Source: Sedimentisphaerales bacterium
GTDB taxonomy: Bacteria > Planctomycetota > Phycisphaerae > Sedimentisphaerales > SG8-4
DNA length: 9,102 nucleotides
Reading direction: 5' to 3'
Assembly: GCA_016928975.1 (NCBI GenBank)
Contig: JAFGJR010000081.1
Location: 1-9,102, forward strand
Shown here: positions 6,912 to 9,102 of the stretch, one piece after another
Layout: each line of letters opens with the position of its first letter
Numbering within the stretch: the first letter of the stretch is position 1
Program-made: the position numbers and the translations under genes
Notes under the pieces: generated by a model
Database searches by the model: none
Seen by the model: the letters and a program-made list of their open reading frames with translations, nothing else
Told to the model about the DNA's origin: nothing

Positions 6912-8393
6912 TCACTTCTGCTCCGGTATCCATACGGAAACGGACCGGCCCATACAACGAAAGTCGCCCCAACCGTCGCCATTCGTGACCACAGGATCCG
7001 CAATATGCTCCGTCAGATCGATATAGGTCGTGTCGGGCACGCCGGTTCGCATTGGCTTGGCTCCGTCCCCGTCGTTGCTGAGCAGGACCGCCAGCCCGCC
7101 GGGCTGCTCCGGGCTGCCTGTCCGGGTCCAGCCTACGCAGTGCGGATCGTCGAAGTAGTCGTTCTCCTCTCCGAAAGCATGTGAACGACGCGCCCCGAGG
7201 AATCGGTCGATCATCCACTGATGACTGTCCATTTTGACATCATACTCCTTGCCGTCCCTGCCGGTGCCCCTGTAATCCGCCCCGTAGTAATCGGCGGCGA
7301 ATACGCATGGATAGCCGCCGCGACGCAGCAGAATGAGCGCATAGGCCAACGGCTTAAACCAGGGCTCCACCACCGATTCGAGTGACTGCAGCGGCTGCGT
7401 GTCGTGATTGCTCACCAGCGTGACGGCCATGTCAGGGTGATCCTTCACCAGACTGTTGTCGAACAGTGTTCGCAGATCGTAGTCCTTGCCCTCCCGGCCG
7501 GCGGCGGCAAAGCTGTAGTGCAAACCGGCATCGAACAGCATCATGTTGCCTTCGGTCGACTTGATGAAGTGCTTCAGGGCTTCGCCCACACCGGACCAGT
7601 ACTCCCCTACTGCGAACAAGTCACGCTTGCAGTACTCCCGTACATGTTTGAGCCATTCGACAAAAAACCAGGACTCGACGTGCTTGACCGCATCGAATCG
7701 AAACCCGTCGACACCGGTGGCGTCCATGTACCACTCGCCCCAGTAGAACAGCTCCTTCCGCACGTCGGGATTGTCGATGTCAAGATTGCAGCCCATCAGG
7801 TAGTCGAAGTTGCCTCTCTCCTGATCGACCTGGTCGTGAAACGTCTTGCCCTCGAACAAGTAGACGGCCTTCGTGTCTCCGGCCAGAGCGTTGAAGTCGA
7901 CCGCGTTGAAGTGCCACCAATGCCAGTGCAGCGAGGAGTATCTTCCGTTGCGGCCGGGAAAGGTGAAATGGGTCCAGGCCTTGATGGTCTGCAGCTCGCC
8001 GATGGCTTCGTTGCGGTTGTCGGGATTGTAGGGCGTCGCCTTGAGTTCTTCCTCGCCGTCGGCACCGATCTTGTGGTTGAAGACGATATCAGCATAGACC
8101 TGCATGCCGGCCGTCTGTGCCGCCTTGATCGCCTGGACGTACTCCTCGCGAGTCCCGTACTTGGTGCATATCGAACCCTTCTGATCGAATTCGCCTAAGT
8201 CGAAGAGATCGTAGACGCCGTACCCGACATCCTGGGCACCGCCTGCGCCCTTGTACGCGGGCGGCAGCCAGACCGAGGTGATACCAGCGCGGGCCAGAGC
8301 AGACGCCTCGTCGACAAGCCGCTTCCACAACGTCCCATCGGCCGGTGTGTACCAGTGAAAGTACTGCATCATCGCGCCGTTGTACTCTTTCAT
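6912..8393 (-). CDS. amyA: Cytoplasmic alpha-amylase, GH13 (AmyA-like)
   Basis: The protein has 493 residues, the size of bacterial GH13 subfamily 5 amylases, and hydrolyses internal alpha-1,4 bonds of starch, glycogen or maltodextrin. The four GH13 regions are clear: DIVFNH (102-107), GFRFDAVKH (230-238) with nucleophile Asp234 and Arg232, VGEYW (262-266) with acid/base Glu264, and SNHDTQP (328-334) with Asp331. The N-terminus (MKEYNGAMMQYFHWY) begins directly with the barrel's first strand and has no signal peptide, so the enzyme should act in the cytoplasm on stored or imported glucan. DQVDQERGNFDYLMG (187-201) and the following Asn203 resemble what I recall of Escherichia coli AmyA more than the secreted Bacillus enzymes. 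The start ATG has only a weak GAGA-like site a few bases upstream. The gene is convergent with the glycan operon and separated from the upstream gene by a terminator, so it is probably transcribed alone. Confidence 0.95.
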   Translation of the reverse strand: MKEYNGAMMQYFHWYTPADGTLWKRLVDEASALARAGITSVWLPPAYKGAGGAQDVGYGVYDLFDLGEFDQKGSICTKYGTREEYVQAIKAAQTAGMQVYADIVFNHKIGADGEEELKATPYNPDNRNEAIGELQTIKAWTHFTFPGRNGRYSSLHWHWWHFNAVDFNALAGDTKAVYLFEGKTFHDQVDQERGNFDYLMGCNLDIDNPDVRKELFYWGEWYMDATGVDGFRFDAVKHVESWFFVEWLKHVREYCKRDLFAVGEYWSGVGEALKHFIKSTEGNMMLFDAGLHYSFAAAGREGKDYDLRTLFDNSLVKDHPDMAVTLVSNHDTQPLQSLESVVEPWFKPLAYALILLRRGGYPCVFAADYYGADYRGTGRDGKEYDVKMDSHQWMIDRFLGARRSHAFGEENDYFDDPHCVGWTRTGSPEQPGGLAVLLSNDGDGAKPMRTGVPDTTYIDLTEHIADPVVTNGDGWGDFRCMGRSVSVWIPEQK

Positions 8394-8416
8394 CGGTATC
8401 TCGTTATTCTCGGTAC

Positions 8417-8453
8417 CCGGCGGACAGGTAAACTGAACTCTAAAACCCGCCGG
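8417..8453 (-). repeat. 7-bp inverted repeat in the alpha-amylase upstream region
   Basis: CCGGCGG (8417-8423) and CCGCCGG (8447-8453) are perfect inverted copies around a 23-nt AT-richer spacer, 24-60 nt before the amylase start. It could be a 5'-leader hairpin or an operator flanking the promoter. No convincing -35/-10 pair is visible in this 60-nt space. Confidence 0.4.
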
Positions 8454-8456
8454 CGC

Positions 8457-8490
8457 AAAGAAGAAAGCCTTCCGTTTCTGACGAAAGGCT
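8457..8490 (-). terminator. Intrinsic terminator of the four-helix-bundle gene
   Basis: On the - strand, AGCCTTTCGT and ACGGAAGGCT form a 10-bp stem (nine Watson-Crick pairs, one G-U) with a CAGAA loop, followed by TTCTTCTTT. The wobble pair exists only in the - strand RNA; on the + strand the same position is a C-A mismatch, and no T-run follows on that side. This points to - strand termination. The stem's first base is the last base of the upstream gene's stop codon. It insulates that gene from the alpha-amylase. Confidence 0.8.
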
Positions 8491-8852
8491 CAGTTGTCTC
8501 GGTTTTCCAGACCGTTCATGAGGCCGGAGAGCATTCGGGCGATCTCCTCGAGGCCGACGCGGAGGTGTGCGTGCTGGGCTTCGTCAACGAATCCCTGCCG
8601 GCGAGCGATTTCGATCAGCGGGACACATTCCTGCGCCGAGCCGTGCGCAATGGTGAAGAAGTTCTTGCGATTTGCCTTCGTGAAACGGCCGTTGCCCTCT
8701 GCCAGATTCGTCGCTACTGAGAGAGCCGCACGGTTGAGTTGATCCGCCAAGAAGAAGTATGCGCGTGGGAAAGTCTTCGTCAAACTGCAGACGGCATCGG
8801 CGAAGTCAACGGACTTCTGATAGACATGCAATTTTTCAAAGGCAAAGGGCAT
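8490..8852 (-). CDS. Four-helix-bundle protein, S23/IVP family
   Basis: The protein has 120 residues, typical of this family. It was first known from ORFs inside 23S rRNA intervening sequences but is common as a free genomic gene; bAvd of diversity-generating retroelements has the same fold. Family signatures are FEKLHVYQKSVDFAD (5-19), DQLNRAALSVATNLAEGNGR (37-56) and FFTIAHGSAQE (65-75), with helical stretches between. Its function is not established; RNA or nucleic-acid binding is suspected from the pentameric basic bundles of relatives. The start ATG at 8852 is chosen because AAAGGA lies 7 nt upstream and because homologues begin at this FEKL block; the same frame extends upstream to 8924 without support. 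It lies outside rRNA, between a structured leader downstream of tRNA-Pro and its own terminator. Confidence 0.88.
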   Translation of the reverse strand: MPFAFEKLHVYQKSVDFADAVCSLTKTFPRAYFFLADQLNRAALSVATNLAEGNGRFTKANRKNFFTIAHGSAQECVPLIEIARRQGFVDEAQHAHLRVGLEEIARMLSGLMNGLENRDN

Positions 8853-8859
8853 CGCGTCA

Positions 8860-8865
8860 TCCTTT
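8860..8865 (-). promoter_or_regulatory. Ribosome binding site of the four-helix-bundle gene
   Basis: AAAGGA on the - strand lies 7 nt before ATG 8852 and decides the start in favour of the 120-residue form. Confidence 0.7.
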
Positions 8866-8890
8866 GAAAGTAGAGAGTGGAAAGGAGACC

Positions 8891-8981
8891 GGGGTAGAGC
8901 GGCGCGGCCACGAGGCCGTATCAAATTACGGCGTAACGAAACTGTATTATTTCTACTGTCTCCTTACTACCGCTCTACCCC
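8891..8981 (-). repeat. 12-bp inverted repeat around a structured leader
   Basis: GGGGTAGAGCGG (8891-8902) and its perfect inverted copy CCGCTCTACCCC (8970-8981) flank 67 nt. Inside are two overlapping, mutually exclusive small hairpins: CGGCC/GGCCG (8905-8909/8914-8918) and GCCGTA/TACGGC (8915-8920/8927-8932). A further 8-bp pair, AAGGAGAC (8882-8889) with GTCTCCTT (8958-8965), crosses the 12-bp pair instead of nesting in it. The segment forms most of the 5' leader of the four-helix-bundle gene. A central AT-richer stretch (about 8920-8965) could hold its promoter, but I cannot define the boxes. Confidence 0.65.
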
Positions 8982-8984
8982 TCT

Positions 8985-9020
8985 AGTGAAAGAACCGGTC
9001 TTCTGACCGGTTCTTTCACT
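8985..9020 (-). terminator. Perfect 16-bp palindrome at the tRNA 3' end, probable bidirectional terminator
   Basis: AGTGAAAGAACCGGTC (8985-9000) and GACCGGTTCTTTCACT (9005-9020) are exact inverted copies with a 4-nt loop. The symmetric core GAACCGGTC with AAA on one side and TTC-TTT on the other suits a bidirectional intrinsic terminator, but there is no long T-run beyond the stem on either strand. The last stem base coincides with the tRNA discriminator position. Confidence 0.65.
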
Positions 9021-9094
9021 CGGGGCGACTGGATTTGAACCAGCGACCTCTGCGTCCCGAACGCAGCGCTCTAGCCAGGCTGAGCTACGCCCCG
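9020..9094 (-). tRNA. tRNA-Pro, anticodon CGG
   Basis: On the - strand a full cloverleaf can be drawn. Acceptor stem CGGGGCG/CGCCCCG (9088-9094 with 9021-9027), D-arm GCTC...GAGC, anticodon stem CTGCG/CGCAG with loop TTCGGGA, and T-arm with loop TTCAAAT. Loop bases 34-36 are CGG, which reads the proline codon CCG. The discriminator is A at 9020. CCA is not encoded: GTG follows, so CCA would be added by nucleotidyltransferase. The 8 bases beyond the 5' end to the window edge hold nothing recognisable. Confidence 0.95.
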
Positions 9095-9102
9095 GTGGAC
9101 TA

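Noticed and set aside
6961..6971. AGTCGCCCC match to the 3' end of tRNA-Pro, as a possible attachment-site copy
   Set aside because: Only 9 bases, inside the coding end of the alpha-amylase, with no integrase in view.
7404..8198. 264-residue open frame on the + strand opposite the alpha-amylase gene
   Set aside because: It mirrors an unmistakable GH13 gene, has no family motif and no ribosome site.
8400..8456. Sigma-70 promoter for the alpha-amylase
   Set aside because: Best candidates on the - strand (TTTACC then GAATAA at 17-bp spacing) match the -10 consensus too poorly to call.
8490..8852. Diversity-generating retroelement accessory protein (Avd)
   Set aside because: The fold family is shared, but there is no reverse transcriptase, template repeat or variable repeat in the window.

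Overview
The window (about 60% GC by eye) holds the 3' part of an exopolysaccharide or surface-glycan biosynthesis operon on the + strand (1-6867). A convergent - strand block (6912-9094) follows, with an intracellular alpha-amylase, a small four-helix-bundle (S23/IVP family) protein and a tRNA-Pro. The gene mix, high GC, good Shine-Dalgarno sites and a genomic S23-like gene suit a free-living, environmental Gram-negative-type bacterium. Planctomycetota or a neighbouring phylum is my guess, but no marker here settles it.

Region 1 (1-6867) has six genes in the same direction with essentially no intergenic DNA: an asparagine-synthase-like amidotransferase (5' end cut by the window), two different family-4 glycosyltransferases, an FkbM-type methyltransferase, a second class I methyltransferase with a Cys4 ribbon, and a WecG/TagA/CpsF (GT26) glycosyltransferase. 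The amidotransferase is followed by a 3-bp gap. The next four junctions overlap by 4, 11, 14 and 4 bp, so translation is probably coupled. Together they would assemble an undecaprenyl-linked repeat unit (GT4, GT4, GT26), decorate it with methyl groups (two methyltransferases) and possibly amidate a sugar acid (the amidotransferase). No polymerase, flippase, initiating transferase or export gene is visible; they probably lie to the left.

Region 2 (6868-8490, - strand) is an AmyA-like GH13 alpha-amylase with no signal peptide. It points head-on at the glycan operon with only 44 bp between stop codons, so it is a separate unit, probably for intracellular alpha-glucan turnover. Upstream of it lie a short inverted repeat and the intrinsic terminator of the next gene.

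Region 3 (8457-9102, - strand) reads, in transcription order: tRNA-Pro(CGG), a perfect 16-bp palindrome touching the tRNA 3' end, a 130-nt leader rich in inverted repeats, the S23-like four-helix-bundle gene, and a terminator whose stem runs into that gene's stop codon. This compact module is the least explained part of the window and the best candidate for something undescribed, although each part alone has ordinary explanations. I see no CRISPR array, transposase, integrase, reverse transcriptase or defence-type gene.
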